DNA of 64,000 bases from positions 62,001 to 126,000 of the forward strand of contig NZ_DASZKT010000116.1 in assembly GCF_035552695.1 (NCBI RefSeq). The letters run 5' to 3'. Position 1 is the first letter of the stretch. Every line of letters begins with the position of its first letter. The notes beneath the pieces are model-generated. The model saw only the letters and a program-made list of their open reading frames with translations, was not told the origin of the DNA and did not search any database. Source of the DNA: Actinospica sp035552695 (GTDB taxonomy: Bacteria; Actinomycetota; Actinomycetes; Streptomycetales; Catenulisporaceae). The translations under genes and the position numbers were made by a program. Of the stretch, positions 26,875 through 35,891 are shown piece after piece.

Positions 26875-28470
26875 GTGACCGAAAACGAGAACGAACCAAA
26901 CGACTGCGACGTACTGATCGCCGGAGCCGGACCCATCGGGCAGATTCTGGCCCTGCTGCTCGCCCAGCAGGGACTGCGGGTGACGGTGGTCGAGCGTTGG
27001 GCGCAGCCGTATCCGCTGCCGCGCGCGGTGGCCCTGAGCCACGACAATCTGCGGGTTCTCTACCAGCTCGGACTGCGCGAGGAACTGGACCCGCTGCTGG
27101 AGCCCTGGGGTCAGGAAGGGCACGTCTTCAAGGTCACGGACGCCTCGGGGCAGACGCTCGCGGAGTCGCAGATCACCATGGAATCCGAGTCCGGATTCGC
27201 CAACATGTCGGGCTTCTCGCAGCCCGATCTCGAGCGGCTGCTCGAACAGCGCGTGCAGGTCAATCCGCTGATTGAGCAGCGCCGCGGCTTCTCGCTCGAG
27301 GCGCTGTCCGACGACGAACCCCGCGGAGTCACCGGCACGATACGTCCGCACAGCGGCCTCGCCCCGATCCCTGGCGAACCGGAACACATACGCGCGGCGT
27401 ACGTCGTCGGCTGCGACGGGGCGAACAGCACCGTCCGCTCCCTGCTCGGGACGGAGATGACAGACCTCGACTTCAGCCATGACTGGCTGGTGGTCGACGT
27501 CCTCCCGCACACGCCGCCGGACTGGCTGCCGTACGCGTGCCAGCACCTAGATCCCGCCCGGTCGACCACCCTCGTGCCGTCCGGCCCGGGTCGGCGGCGC
27601 TGGGAGTTCATGGTCATGCCGGACGACGACCAGAACAACGTCGACACCGACGAGAACTCCTGGCGGCTGCTGAAGGCCTGGGGCATCCACCCCGGCAACG
27701 CCGACCTGGTCCGGCACGCGCGCTACACCTTCCGGGGACGCTGGGCCAACGAGTGGCGCCGGGGCCGCGTGCTGCTGGCAGGTGACGCCGCGCATCAGAT
27801 GCCGCCGTTCATGGGGCAGGGCATCAACTCCGGCATCCGCGACGCGGCCGGGCTCGCCTGGCGCCTGGCCCTGCTGGTCAGGGGCCAGGGCAGGGACTCG
27901 CTGCTCGACGACTACGCCACGGAACGCTCCGCGCACGTCGCGCAGATCATCGAGCAGACCGTCTTCATCGGCCGGATGTTCTGCGCCACCGATCCGAAGG
28001 AATGCGCCGAGCGCGACGCCATGATCAAGGCCATGGGCACCCTGGACATCCAGGACGCGTCCAAGAACTGGCGCTTGCAGGGCGGGACGCTGCGAGAGGA
28101 CGACGTCAGCGGCACGCTGAGCGTCCAGGCCCGCGTAGGGGCACGCGCGGTGCTGCTCGACGAGGCGATTCCGCCGCCCGGCTTCCTCCTGCTCGGCCGA
28201 GACCGCGACCCGGCCGAACTGCTCTCCCCGGACCAGCGCGCCGCCTGGTCGCGACTCCAGGGCCGCAGCGTCCACTTCGGGCCCGGCGGTTTGACCGATA
28301 CCGAGGGCAAGTACGCGGCGTGGTTCGACCGGCTGGACGCCGCGGTCGTGCTCGTCCGCCCCGACTTCCAGGTGTTCGGCGGGGCTCACACCCCGCAGGA
28401 CACGGACGACCTGGTCAATGACCTGATCCAGCGTGTGCTGGGTCGGCAGGCCTCATCAGAGAAGGAGTAA
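26875..28470 (+). CDS. FAD-dependent aromatic hydroxylase (PHBH/MhpA type)
   Basis: 531 residues. Group A flavoprotein monooxygenase motifs are all present: GxGxxG in DVLIAGAGPIGQILALLLA, the DG motif YVVGCDGANSTVRSLLG and the GD motif VLLAGDAAHQMPPFMGQGINSG. A C-terminal thioredoxin-like domain (about 400-520) is as in MhpA/PHBH-like phenol hydroxylases. It would hydroxylate a phenolic ring with NAD(P)H and O2 to make the catechol-type substrate of the dioxygenase encoded just upstream. The GTG start is 3 nt after the VOC gene stop, so coupling is tight. Confidence 0.9.
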   Translation: MTENENEPNDCDVLIAGAGPIGQILALLLAQQGLRVTVVERWAQPYPLPRAVALSHDNLRVLYQLGLREELDPLLEPWGQEGHVFKVTDASGQTLAESQITMESESGFANMSGFSQPDLERLLEQRVQVNPLIEQRRGFSLEALSDDEPRGVTGTIRPHSGLAPIPGEPEHIRAAYVVGCDGANSTVRSLLGTEMTDLDFSHDWLVVDVLPHTPPDWLPYACQHLDPARSTTLVPSGPGRRRWEFMVMPDDDQNNVDTDENSWRLLKAWGIHPGNADLVRHARYTFRGRWANEWRRGRVLLAGDAAHQMPPFMGQGINSGIRDAAGLAWRLALLVRGQGRDSLLDDYATERSAHVAQIIEQTVFIGRMFCATDPKECAERDAMIKAMGTLDIQDASKNWRLQGGTLREDDVSGTLSVQARVGARAVLLDEAIPPPGFLLLGRDRDPAELLSPDQRAAWSRLQGRSVHFGPGGLTDTEGKYAAWFDRLDAAVVLVRPDFQVFGGAHTPQDTDDLVNDLIQRVLGRQASSEKE

Positions 28471-28472
28471 TC

Positions 28473-28901
28473 ATGCCCGAGGTTTCCGTCAGCGCACCTG
28501 TCGCAGCCCCCGCCGACAAGGTGTGGGCCCTCATCACCGACTTCGGCCGGTTCAGCGAATGGAACGACATCCACACCGACTTCCCGCACGGCGTCCCGGC
28601 CGCGCTGGCCGTCGGCAACAAGTACAGCGAGAAGATGGCCCTGATGGGCATGCCCGCCGAGGTGTCCTGGACCGTCACCGAGCTCGAGCCCGGACGCTCC
28701 TACCTGCTGCAGGGCAACGGCCCCATGGGCATCTCCGTACGCCAGCAGTATTCGGTCGACGACGGGAACGAAGGCTCCCTGGTCACGGTGGGAATTGAGT
28801 TCAAGGGCACGGCCGTGACCATGATGGCAGGCAAGATCAAGGACGCCACCACCACCGCGCTCACCGAATCGCTGCGCAAGCTCGCCGCCCTGGTGGCCTA
28901 G
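28473..28901 (+). CDS. SRPBCC-family (polyketide cyclase/dehydrase-like) protein
   Basis: 142 residues, START-like fold: EVSVSAPVAAPADKVWALITDFGRFSEWND at the start (in parts: VSAPVAAPADKVWALI, FGRFSEWND) and a final amphipathic helix MAGKIKDATTTALTESLRKL. The family binds polyketide or aromatic ligands and includes cyclases and hydratases. It is the last gene of the operon, 2 nt after the hydroxylase, and is followed by a hairpin. It may bind or cyclise the substrate or product; its role is not known. Confidence 0.82.
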   Translation: MPEVSVSAPVAAPADKVWALITDFGRFSEWNDIHTDFPHGVPAALAVGNKYSEKMALMGMPAEVSWTVTELEPGRSYLLQGNGPMGISVRQQYSVDDGNEGSLVTVGIEFKGTAVTMMAGKIKDATTTALTESLRKLAALVA

Positions 28902-28915
28902 CGTCGAAGCCGGAC

Positions 28916-28951
28916 GTGGTCCTTGCAGGCGACGCCGTCTGCAAGGACCAC
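28916..28951 (+). terminator. Hairpin terminator of the catabolic operon
   Basis: GTGGTCCTTGCAG (28916-28928) and its perfect complement (28939-28951) form a 13-bp stem with a 10-nt loop, 14 nt after the stop of the last gene. Confidence 0.85.
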
Positions 28952-29013
28952 ACGGCCATTCGCGCGCGACGCGTGAGCGGATCGGGGCTCGGTCCGCGGC
29001 CTAAGATCGGGTC

Positions 29014-30837
29014 ATGGCAATGGGGATTGGCGAACTTCTGAATCTGCCGGTCTGGCGGGCGTTCGACATCGATGATGCGGGGCGGATCCTGGCGGGGTAC
29101 GACGGGTCCGGCACGTTGCAGCTGGTGGAGCTTGCTCCGGACGGGAGCGTGACGGCGTTGACCGCGCTGCCCGGACCGTGCGCGGGGCGCTACCTGCGGG
29201 GAGAGCGTGCGATGATCGTGCAGCACGACGACGGGGGCAACGAGCGGGCGCAACTGTCCGTGCTGCGGCTGGATCCGCTGCCCGGGGAGCCGGTCGGGCT
29301 TGACGGGCTCGAGCCGCTGGTGCGGGACGCGCGGTATATCCACCGGCTGGTCGAGGTCGAGGCGGAGCGGATCGTCTTTCTGACCAACCGGCGCAACAAC
29401 GTGGACTTCGACGTCGTGGTGCGCTCGACCGCGGATGGCACCGAGTCGGTCGCGTACGACGGGGGCGGGTACGTCGACGCTGCGGCCGTGGCGCCGGGGC
29501 GGACCGACGGAGTGCTGTCGGTCGGCAGCATGCAGCCCGCGTCCGAGCAGCTGATCGGATTCAGCGGGGCTGGCGGCGAGGCGCGTGAGCTGACCGGCGC
29601 GGATGAGCACGCGCAGCATTCCGACCCGCAGTGGCGGCCGGACGGCAGCGCCCTGATCGTCAACACCAACCGGGACCGTGAGTTCGTCGCCGTGCTTCAG
29701 CTCGACCCGGTGGCGGGGGAGTGGAGCGAGTTGGTCGCCGATGCCGAGCACGATGTGCGCGGCACGCTGTCGCCGGACGGCCGCACGCTGCTCGTCGCGG
29801 CGAACGTGGATGGCGGCGCCCGGCTGAGCCTGCATGACGCGTTCACCGGCGAGTTGCTGCGCGGAGTCGTGCTGCCGGACGACGGGTGGGCCGGGCTGCG
29901 CCCGTTCAACGCGCCGGTGTGGTCGCCGGACTCGAGTCAGGTCGTGTTGTCGTTCAGCGGCCCGCTCGTCCCCGGTGACGTGCTGCGGCTGGACGTGGCG
30001 AGCGGCGAGACCACCACGGTCGCCTCGTCCACCGGGCCGCTCGACGAAGAGTCGCTGGTCCGGCCGGTTTCGCACCTGGTCCCGACGCCGGACGGCGAGC
30101 TGATCCCGTGCTTCGTGTATCAGAGCACGCAGCCGCAGGACCCGGACCTGGTCGGATCGGCGGTGCTGTGGATCCACGGCGGTCCGGAGGGCCAGTCGGT
30201 GCGCTCGTTCAATCCGCTCGTGCAGGCGCTGGCCTTGGCCGGGCACACCGTGCTGGTGCCGAATGTGCGTGGCTCGGACGGTTACGGCAAGCGCTGGATC
30301 TCGCTCGACGACGTCCGACTGCGCCTTGATTCGGTTGCCGACCTCGCCGCGCTGCACGTGTATCTGCCGAAGCTCGGTCTTGATCAGGACCGAGCCGCGT
30401 TGTACGGGGGTTCATACGGCGGATACATGGTGCTCGCCGGGGTGGCGTTCCAGCCCGAGTTGTGGGCGGCGGGCGTCGATATCGTCGGGATGTCCTCGTT
30501 GGTGACGTTCCTGGAGAACACGTCGCTGTACCGCCGTGCGGTGCGTGAGCGCGAGTACGGCTCGTTAGAGCGGGACCGCGACTTCCTGGAGCAGGCGTCG
30601 CCGCTCAGCCGGATCGACGACATTCGGGCGCCGCTGTTCGTCATCCATGGAGCGAACGACCCGCGCGTGCCGCTGTCCGAGGCAGAGCAGCTCGTCGCGG
30701 CGCTGAGGGCGAACGATGTCGACTGCGAACTGCTGGTCTACGCGGATGAAGGGCACGGCCTCGCGCGCCGCGTGAACAAGCTCGACGCGTACCCGAAGGC
30801 GCTGGAGTTCCTGGCCAAGCAGCTGCGGAGCAGATGA
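29014..30837 (+). CDS. S9-family prolyl oligopeptidase-like peptidase
   Basis: 607 residues. An N-terminal seven-bladed propeller-like region (about 15-360, with repeats such as SDPQWRPDGSALIVNTN) is followed by an alpha/beta-hydrolase domain with catalytic triad S467 (YGGSYGGYM), D549 (HGANDPRVP) and H581 (DEGHGLAR). The oxyanion region is VLWIHGGPEGQ. No signal peptide is seen, so it is cytoplasmic and probably cleaves short peptides. TAAGAT (29002-29007) is 6 nt before the ATG, a leaderless start. It stands alone and ends at a repeat array. Confidence 0.88.
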   Translation: MAMGIGELLNLPVWRAFDIDDAGRILAGYDGSGTLQLVELAPDGSVTALTALPGPCAGRYLRGERAMIVQHDDGGNERAQLSVLRLDPLPGEPVGLDGLEPLVRDARYIHRLVEVEAERIVFLTNRRNNVDFDVVVRSTADGTESVAYDGGGYVDAAAVAPGRTDGVLSVGSMQPASEQLIGFSGAGGEARELTGADEHAQHSDPQWRPDGSALIVNTNRDREFVAVLQLDPVAGEWSELVADAEHDVRGTLSPDGRTLLVAANVDGGARLSLHDAFTGELLRGVVLPDDGWAGLRPFNAPVWSPDSSQVVLSFSGPLVPGDVLRLDVASGETTTVASSTGPLDEESLVRPVSHLVPTPDGELIPCFVYQSTQPQDPDLVGSAVLWIHGGPEGQSVRSFNPLVQALALAGHTVLVPNVRGSDGYGKRWISLDDVRLRLDSVADLAALHVYLPKLGLDQDRAALYGGSYGGYMVLAGVAFQPELWAAGVDIVGMSSLVTFLENTSLYRRAVREREYGSLERDRDFLEQASPLSRIDDIRAPLFVIHGANDPRVPLSEAEQLVAALRANDVDCELLVYADEGHGLARRVNKLDAYPKALEFLAKQLRSR

Positions 30838-30851
30838 TCAGACGGAAGGAT

Positions 30852-31036
30852 GGTCGGGCTGCGGGATAGTCGATTGCGGGACGGTCGGGCTGCGCGTGGC
30901 CCAAGCCGGAAACTCGACGACGGTCGGGCTGCGGGATGGTCCGACTGCGCCCGGCCCTGGTCGGAAGTTCGGCGATGGTCGGGCCGTGGGACGGTCGGAC
31001 TGCGGGCGGTCGGGCTGCGCGTGGCCCTGGTCGGAA
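30852..31036. repeat. Short composite GC-rich repeats
   Basis: GGTCGGGCTGCG occurs at 30852, 30883, 30922 and 31008, with one- or two-base variants at 30938, 30977 and 30993. Blocks like GTGGCCCTGGTCGGAA recur at about 30896, 30951 and 31021. It is the first part of the gene-free 493-nt stretch between the S9 peptidase and DUF3151 genes and has no coding look. Confidence 0.6.
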
Positions 31037-31103
31037 AAATGGCCGGAGACTGAAACTCGGCGACGGGCGGGCTGAGCTGGTTGCGCTCGACGGGGGCGCT
31101 TGA

Positions 31104-31340
31104 TCGGAGCGCGGGTCGCCCCGGCCGGAAGCTTCGGCCGGGGCTACTTCGCAGCGGCGGCCGCATCGTGTCAGGCGCGATCAGAGCGCGGGTCGCCCCG
31201 GCCGGAAGCACGCTCGGCCGGGGCCACTTCGCAGTGGCGGCCGCGTCGTGTCAGGCGCGGTCAGAGCGCGGGTGGCCCCGGCCGGAAGCAAGTTCGGCCG
31301 GGGCCACGTCGCTGCGGCGATCGCTTCGTGTCAGCTGCGC
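31104..31340. repeat. Three 77-80-nt tandem repeats, each with a 9-bp hairpin
   Basis: Units start at 31104, 31181 and 31261. Each carries CCCCGGCCG and its complement CGGCCGGGG (31119-31143, 31196-31223, 31276-31303) with loops of 7, 10 and 10 nt that vary in sequence, followed by a GTGTCAG block. In the third unit that block contains the stop codon of the DUF3151 gene. The array lies between convergent genes and probably works as a multiple, two-way terminator. Confidence 0.75.
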
Positions 31341-31738
31341 TTGAGGGGCGCCGTCGGGTCGCTGTCGGTGAGGAAGGCGGCGCAGCGTTCGGCCTCCTCG
31401 AGTTCGCCGATCTCGCCGGCAGCCTCGGACAGGGCGCGCAGGGCGCGCAGGAAGCCCTGGTTCGGTGCGTGGGACCAGGGGATCGGGCCGTGGCCCTTCC
31501 AGCCGTTGCGGCGCAGCGCGTCAAGTCCGCGGTGGTAGCCGGTGCGGGCGTAGGCGTACGCCGTGACGGTCTCGCCCGCGTCCAGGGCCTGCTCGGCGAG
31601 CAGCGCCCAGGCCAGCGAGGACGTCGGGCAGGCCGCCGCGACCTCCTTCAGCGGCGTCCCCGCGTCCAGCAGACCCCGCGCCTTCGGGTCGGTGGGCAGG
31701 AAGGTGGGCGGCGGGCCGGCGATCAAGTTCTCAGGCAT
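31331..31738 (-). CDS. DUF3151-family protein
   Basis: 135 residues, an actinobacteria-specific conserved protein. The family pattern is clear: PPPTFLPTDPKARGLLDAG, ACPTSSLAWALLAEQAL, and the signature YAYARTGYHRGLDALRRNGWKGHGPIPW. It looks like a helical TPR-like repeat protein. Function is unknown. Its stop codon falls in the last unit of the hairpin repeat array, and it lies 41 nt downstream of the APC permease gene in the same direction, so the two may share a transcript. Confidence 0.85.
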   Translation of the reverse strand: MPENLIAGPPPTFLPTDPKARGLLDAGTPLKEVAAACPTSSLAWALLAEQALDAGETVTAYAYARTGYHRGLDALRRNGWKGHGPIPWSHAPNQGFLRALRALSEAAGEIGELEEAERCAAFLTDSDPTAPLKRS

Positions 31739-31779
31739 GTGAGAAGTCTAGGCCGCCGGCCTTGGAGCACCAGCCCAGG

Positions 31780-33252
31780 CTAGACGAGCGCCTCGGCGAG
31801 TTGGCCGTCGAGTTCGTCCTCCGAGGCGAGGCGCGCCCGGCGCTCGTAGTACGGCACCTTCTTGACGACGTACCAGACCATCGGGATCAGGCCGAGCGCC
31901 AGGGCGCCGACGCCGATCCACTTCGCCTCGGCCGTCAAGCCGCTGCCGCTGAGGTTCTCGATCAGCGTGAACGCCATGAACCCGGCGCCGAGCAGCGGCA
32001 GGAAGCCGATGAACAGGGCGTTCGACAGTGAGGTGAAGATCTGCTTGCGGTACGCGACGGTCACGGCGAAGGCGGCGAGGCTGTAGTAGACCGCGATCTG
32101 CAGGCCGATGGCGTTGATGGCGTCGGTCATGATCGTGCTGACCGAGCCGATGAAGCCGGAGGCGATGAACAGGCCGAGGCTGACGACCGTGACCACGGCG
32201 GTCGCCACGACGGGGGTGCGGCGCTTCGGGTCGATCTTGCCGAAGGCCTTGGGCAGCGTGTTGTCGCGGCCCATCGCGAACAGCGAGCGGGAGACCTGGA
32301 TGAGCGTCGTCTCGAGCGTCGCGATCGTGGAGAGCATCACCGCGATGATCATCAGCTTGCCCATCAGGGAGCCGCCGACGGCCGTGGCCAGCGCCGTGGA
32401 GATCGCCGTGCCCTGGGTCTGGATGTCGTTGCCGGAGAAGAACAGGTTGATGTCGACGGTGTACAGCTCGAACAGCGCCCAGACGATCACCACGCCGATG
32501 ATGCCGCCGAGGTTGGCGAGCTTGGACTGCTTGGACTCCTCGTTCAGGTTCGCGGTGACGTCCCAGCCCCAGTAGTAGAAGGCCGCGATCAGCGCCGCCG
32601 CCGCGAAGCCGGACACGCCGCCGAAGTGGGTCGGGGAGAACCAGTTCCAGGAGAACGCCGCTCCGTGCCGGCCGGACTCGTGGAACAGCGCGGCTATGCC
32701 GACCACGATCAGCACGGCCACCTCGATACAGGACATGATCCACTGGGCCTTGGTGGTGATCGTCACCCCGGCCGCCACGATCGCGGCCATGATCAGGAAC
32801 CAGACCGCGCCGACGGCGGTGATCGCGCCGGTGGACCACGACCTGTTCTCGTTGAACAGCGAGAGCGTGGCCTGGCCGGCGGGCACGGCTGCGGCGACCA
32901 TGAAGATCGTGGCGGAGACGACCACGGCCCAGCCGGAGATGAAGCCGAGCAGCGGGTGCAGCGCCTTGCGCACCCAGGAGTACGCCGCGCCCGCGTTCAC
33001 GTCGCCGCGGCCGAGGTGGGAGAACGCGAAGGCGATGCCGAGCATCGGGATGCCGCACCACAGCAGGGCCGCGGGTCCGGCCAGGGCGGCGGCGCCCACC
33101 AGGACCGCCGTGCTCGCCGAGATCGAGTAGCCGGGGGCGGTGCCCGCGACGGCCATTACGATCGAGTCCACGCCCTTGAGCGCGCCGTGCGCCAACTGGC
33201 CCGAGCCTGAGACGGGGGGCGTCGCCGCCCGGTCCTGAACCGCGTCGCTCAC
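31780..33252 (-). CDS. APC-family amino-acid permease
   Basis: 490 residues with about 12 membrane segments. The N-terminal pattern LKGVDSIVMAVAGTAPGYSISAS and GAAYSWVRKALHPLLGFISGWAVV are typical of the APC superfamily; FYYWGWDVTANLNEE resembles transporters of the YhdG/glutamate-GABA type. It imports or exchanges amino acids or amines; the substrate is not clear. The GTG at 33252 has GAGG 7-8 nt upstream. The protein ends in a charged cytoplasmic tail. Confidence 0.87.
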   Translation of the reverse strand: MSDAVQDRAATPPVSGSGQLAHGALKGVDSIVMAVAGTAPGYSISASTAVLVGAAALAGPAALLWCGIPMLGIAFAFSHLGRGDVNAGAAYSWVRKALHPLLGFISGWAVVVSATIFMVAAAVPAGQATLSLFNENRSWSTGAITAVGAVWFLIMAAIVAAGVTITTKAQWIMSCIEVAVLIVVGIAALFHESGRHGAAFSWNWFSPTHFGGVSGFAAAALIAAFYYWGWDVTANLNEESKQSKLANLGGIIGVVIVWALFELYTVDINLFFSGNDIQTQGTAISTALATAVGGSLMGKLMIIAVMLSTIATLETTLIQVSRSLFAMGRDNTLPKAFGKIDPKRRTPVVATAVVTVVSLGLFIASGFIGSVSTIMTDAINAIGLQIAVYYSLAAFAVTVAYRKQIFTSLSNALFIGFLPLLGAGFMAFTLIENLSGSGLTAEAKWIGVGALALGLIPMVWYVVKKVPYYERRARLASEDELDGQLAEALV

Positions 33253-33494
33253 AAGCCCACCTCGACGGCCCCGGGTCGGCGGATTCGCGCACGCTCTGTG
33301 TTCATTGGTTTACTCGCAAGCTCGCTCATGTGATCTCCACCGACATCGCTGAAGCACCCGCCGCGCGCGGGTTCGTCGGGCGAGTACAACACTCCTGTCA
33401 GCAGCGCAACAAGAGGATTCAGCAGTTCTTTAGGCGACTGAGTGTCTCGGAGTTCCCCTAGGCTGTGCCTACCTGTCAAGAAGGGTGGGGAGAC

Positions 33495-34262
33495 ATGGGT
33501 GGGGTGGCCATCTCCGTGGAGGGCCTGCGCAAGAGCTTCGGGGAGAAGGAGGCGGTGGCCGGGATCGATCTGGCGATCGCCGCGGGCTCCTTCGCGGGCC
33601 TGGTGGGGCCGAACGGTGCGGGCAAGACCACGTCGCTGTCCATGATGACCGGTTTGCTGCGCCCTGACCTGGGGCGGATCCGGATCAACGGGGTGGACGT
33701 GTGGGCCGATCCGGCCGCGGCGAAGGCGCTGATCGGGGTGGTGCCGGCCGAGGCGCGGCTGTTCGAGCGGCTCAGCGGCGAGGAGCTGCTGGAGTACGCG
33801 GGCCGGCTGCGCGGGATTCCGGCCGCCGAGGCACGTCAGCGTGCTGCGCAGTTGCTGGACGTGCTCGACCTGGTGCCGGACGCCAAGCGTCTGGTCGCGG
33901 ACTACTCGACCGGCATGCGCAAGAAGGTCGCGCTCGGCAGTGCCCTGATCCACAACCCGTCGGTGCTCTTCCTCGACGAGCCGCTGGAGGGTGTGGACCC
34001 GGTGTCGGCCGACGTCATCCGCAGGCTGCTGACCCGCTTCGTCGGCAGCGGCTCGACGGTGCTGTTCTCCAGCCATGTCATGGAGCTGGTCGAGCAGGTC
34101 TGCGACCACGTGTCCATCATCGACAAGGGCCGGATCGTGGCCGGGGGCACGATCGACGAGGTGCGCGGCGGCAGGAGCCTGCATCAGGCGTTCATCGACC
34201 TCGTCGGCTCGCGGGCGAACGACGGGGAGGGACTGTCGTGGTTGGGCTCCTCGTCCGACTGA
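33495..34262 (+). CDS. ABC transporter ATP-binding protein
   Basis: 255 residues. Walker A is GPNGAGKTT, the signature is replaced by DYSTGMRKKVALGSAL (STGM instead of LSGGQ, as in many ABC-2 exporters), Walker B is PSVLFLDEPLEGVD and the switch His is in LFSSHVMELV. It powers the permease encoded by the next gene, with which it overlaps by 25 bp. TAGGCT (33459-33464) is a likely -10, giving a start near 33472, so ATG 33495 (with GGGGAG just upstream) is preferred over the GTG at 33465. Confidence 0.9.
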   Translation: MGGVAISVEGLRKSFGEKEAVAGIDLAIAAGSFAGLVGPNGAGKTTSLSMMTGLLRPDLGRIRINGVDVWADPAAAKALIGVVPAEARLFERLSGEELLEYAGRLRGIPAAEARQRAAQLLDVLDLVPDAKRLVADYSTGMRKKVALGSALIHNPSVLFLDEPLEGVDPVSADVIRRLLTRFVGSGSTVLFSSHVMELVEQVCDHVSIIDKGRIVAGGTIDEVRGGRSLHQAFIDLVGSRANDGEGLSWLGSSSD

Positions 34263-35824
34263 AGCTGCGGCTGCTGCGCAACGCGCTCAAGTCCTCGAGG
34301 CAGGCGCGCGTTTCGTTCATCCTCAGCACGGTCGTCGCCGGCATCGTCGCGATCGGCGTGTTCGCGAGCCTGGCCGCGCTGCGCGATCAGGACGCCGCGG
34401 TCGAGCTGACGACGGTCACGTTCACGACGTTCGCGTTCGGCTGGCTGATCCTGCCGCTGCTCGTCTTCGGGCTCGACGGCACGCTCGATCCGAGCACGCT
34501 CGCGCTCTATCCGCTGCGCACCCGGCCGCTCGCGATCGGCCTGATCGCCGCCTCGGCGTCCGGGGCGTGGCCCCTCGCGAACGTTCTCGGCCTGCTCGGC
34601 GTGCTGATCGGCCTCGCCCGTGGCGGTCTCGGGCTGCTGTTCGCGGTGGTCGCGGTCGTCCTGCAGGTGCTGTTCTGCATCGTGCTCGCCCGATTCGTGA
34701 CCACGAGTCTGGCCGGGTTGCTGCGCTCGCGCCGAGGTAAGGATCTCGCCGCACTGCTGATCCTGCCGATCTTCGCGCTCTACGAGGCGTTCGTGCAGGT
34801 CGTACCTCGGATGACGGCCGAGGGGAAGCTCACGGCGAAGAGTTTCGGCGGGATCGACGCGTGGATGCGCTGGACGCCGCCGGGTCTGGCCGCGCACGCG
34901 ATCCACGACGCGTCCACCGGGCATCCGCTCACCGGTCTGCTGCGCCTGCTGCTGCTCGCCGCGATCATCGTCCTGCTCGGCGCGCTGTGGATCAGAGAAC
35001 TGGCGCACGCGCTAGTCACCGTGGACACGACCACCCAGGCGGCGTCCGTGAACAGCACCGCGCTGCCGTTCGCGAATCGCGGGCTCGTCGGCACGATCGC
35101 GGCACGCAGTTGGGTGTATCAGCGCCGTGAGCCGGGCGCGAAGATCTTCTGGGGCCTGATCGTCATCATCGTCGTGGCGTCGTCGGCGAGCACGCTGCGT
35201 ACGCCTGCGTACATGGGTGGCCTGATCGGCGCCGCGGGATTCGCGGCCGCGTTCATCGGGATTTTCAACGGCGACGCGATCGGCCAGGCCGGGCCCGCCT
35301 TCGGCTTCGACGCGGTCGCACTGCACGGGCGCAAGCCACTGCGCGCGTACTTCGCCGGGATGAACGTCGCCATGGCACTGATCGCCGTGCCGCTGTTCGC
35401 GGTCCTGCTGTTCGTCATGGCGGCCGTCGCGAAGCATCCGTCCGCGGGATTCCTCGCGCTCGCCGTGAACCTGGCCGGTATAGGCGCGGGGATGGCGCTC
35501 GGCGACATCTTCAGCGTCATCCTGCCGTATCCGGTGGAAAAGCGGCCGGGCAGCCCTACGCCGAAGGCCGTCGAGGGATACCGGCTGCAGGTGCTCGGGG
35601 CGACGTTCGGCAGCCTCATCGGCACTGCGATCCTGGCGGCGCCGGTCATCGTCGCCGTCGTGCTCACCGGGCACGTGTCGGCGGTCGTCCGCATGCCCGC
35701 GCTGCTGATCGCGGGGGCCGCGTACGGGCTCGTGCTCGCCACGATCGGCGTACGGCTCGCAGCGCGCCTCGCGGAGGACCGGATCCCCGAACTCACCGAG
35801 ATCGCGCTGCGCAGCAAGCTATAG
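34238..35824 (+). CDS. ABC-2-type exporter permease
   Basis: 528 residues, about 12 membrane segments in two halves. It opens with VVGLLVRLKLRLLRNALK and includes GWLILPLLVFGLDGTLDP, a pattern of large actinobacterial ABC-2 permeases. With the ATPase upstream it forms an exporter; the cargo is unknown. The GTG at 34238 has GGGAGG 7 nt upstream inside the ATPase gene. No accessory or immunity genes are adjacent, so antibiotic export is only one option. Confidence 0.85.
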   Translation: MVGLLVRLKLRLLRNALKSSRQARVSFILSTVVAGIVAIGVFASLAALRDQDAAVELTTVTFTTFAFGWLILPLLVFGLDGTLDPSTLALYPLRTRPLAIGLIAASASGAWPLANVLGLLGVLIGLARGGLGLLFAVVAVVLQVLFCIVLARFVTTSLAGLLRSRRGKDLAALLILPIFALYEAFVQVVPRMTAEGKLTAKSFGGIDAWMRWTPPGLAAHAIHDASTGHPLTGLLRLLLLAAIIVLLGALWIRELAHALVTVDTTTQAASVNSTALPFANRGLVGTIAARSWVYQRREPGAKIFWGLIVIIVVASSASTLRTPAYMGGLIGAAGFAAAFIGIFNGDAIGQAGPAFGFDAVALHGRKPLRAYFAGMNVAMALIAVPLFAVLLFVMAAVAKHPSAGFLALAVNLAGIGAGMALGDIFSVILPYPVEKRPGSPTPKAVEGYRLQVLGATFGSLIGTAILAAPVIVAVVLTGHVSAVVRMPALLIAGAAYGLVLATIGVRLAARLAEDRIPELTEIALRSKL

Positions 35825-35891
35825 CGGAGGCCGTGGTGAGTCTCGCGAGCGGGCCCGGCGAGCGGGATCAGCGCGCGATCGATATGCAGAA

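Noticed and set aside
24023..27546. Two long minus-strand frames opposite the FAH, VOC and FAD monooxygenase genes
   Set aside because: They mirror well-supported genes and lack motifs; their codon pattern is the complement of strong third-position GC.
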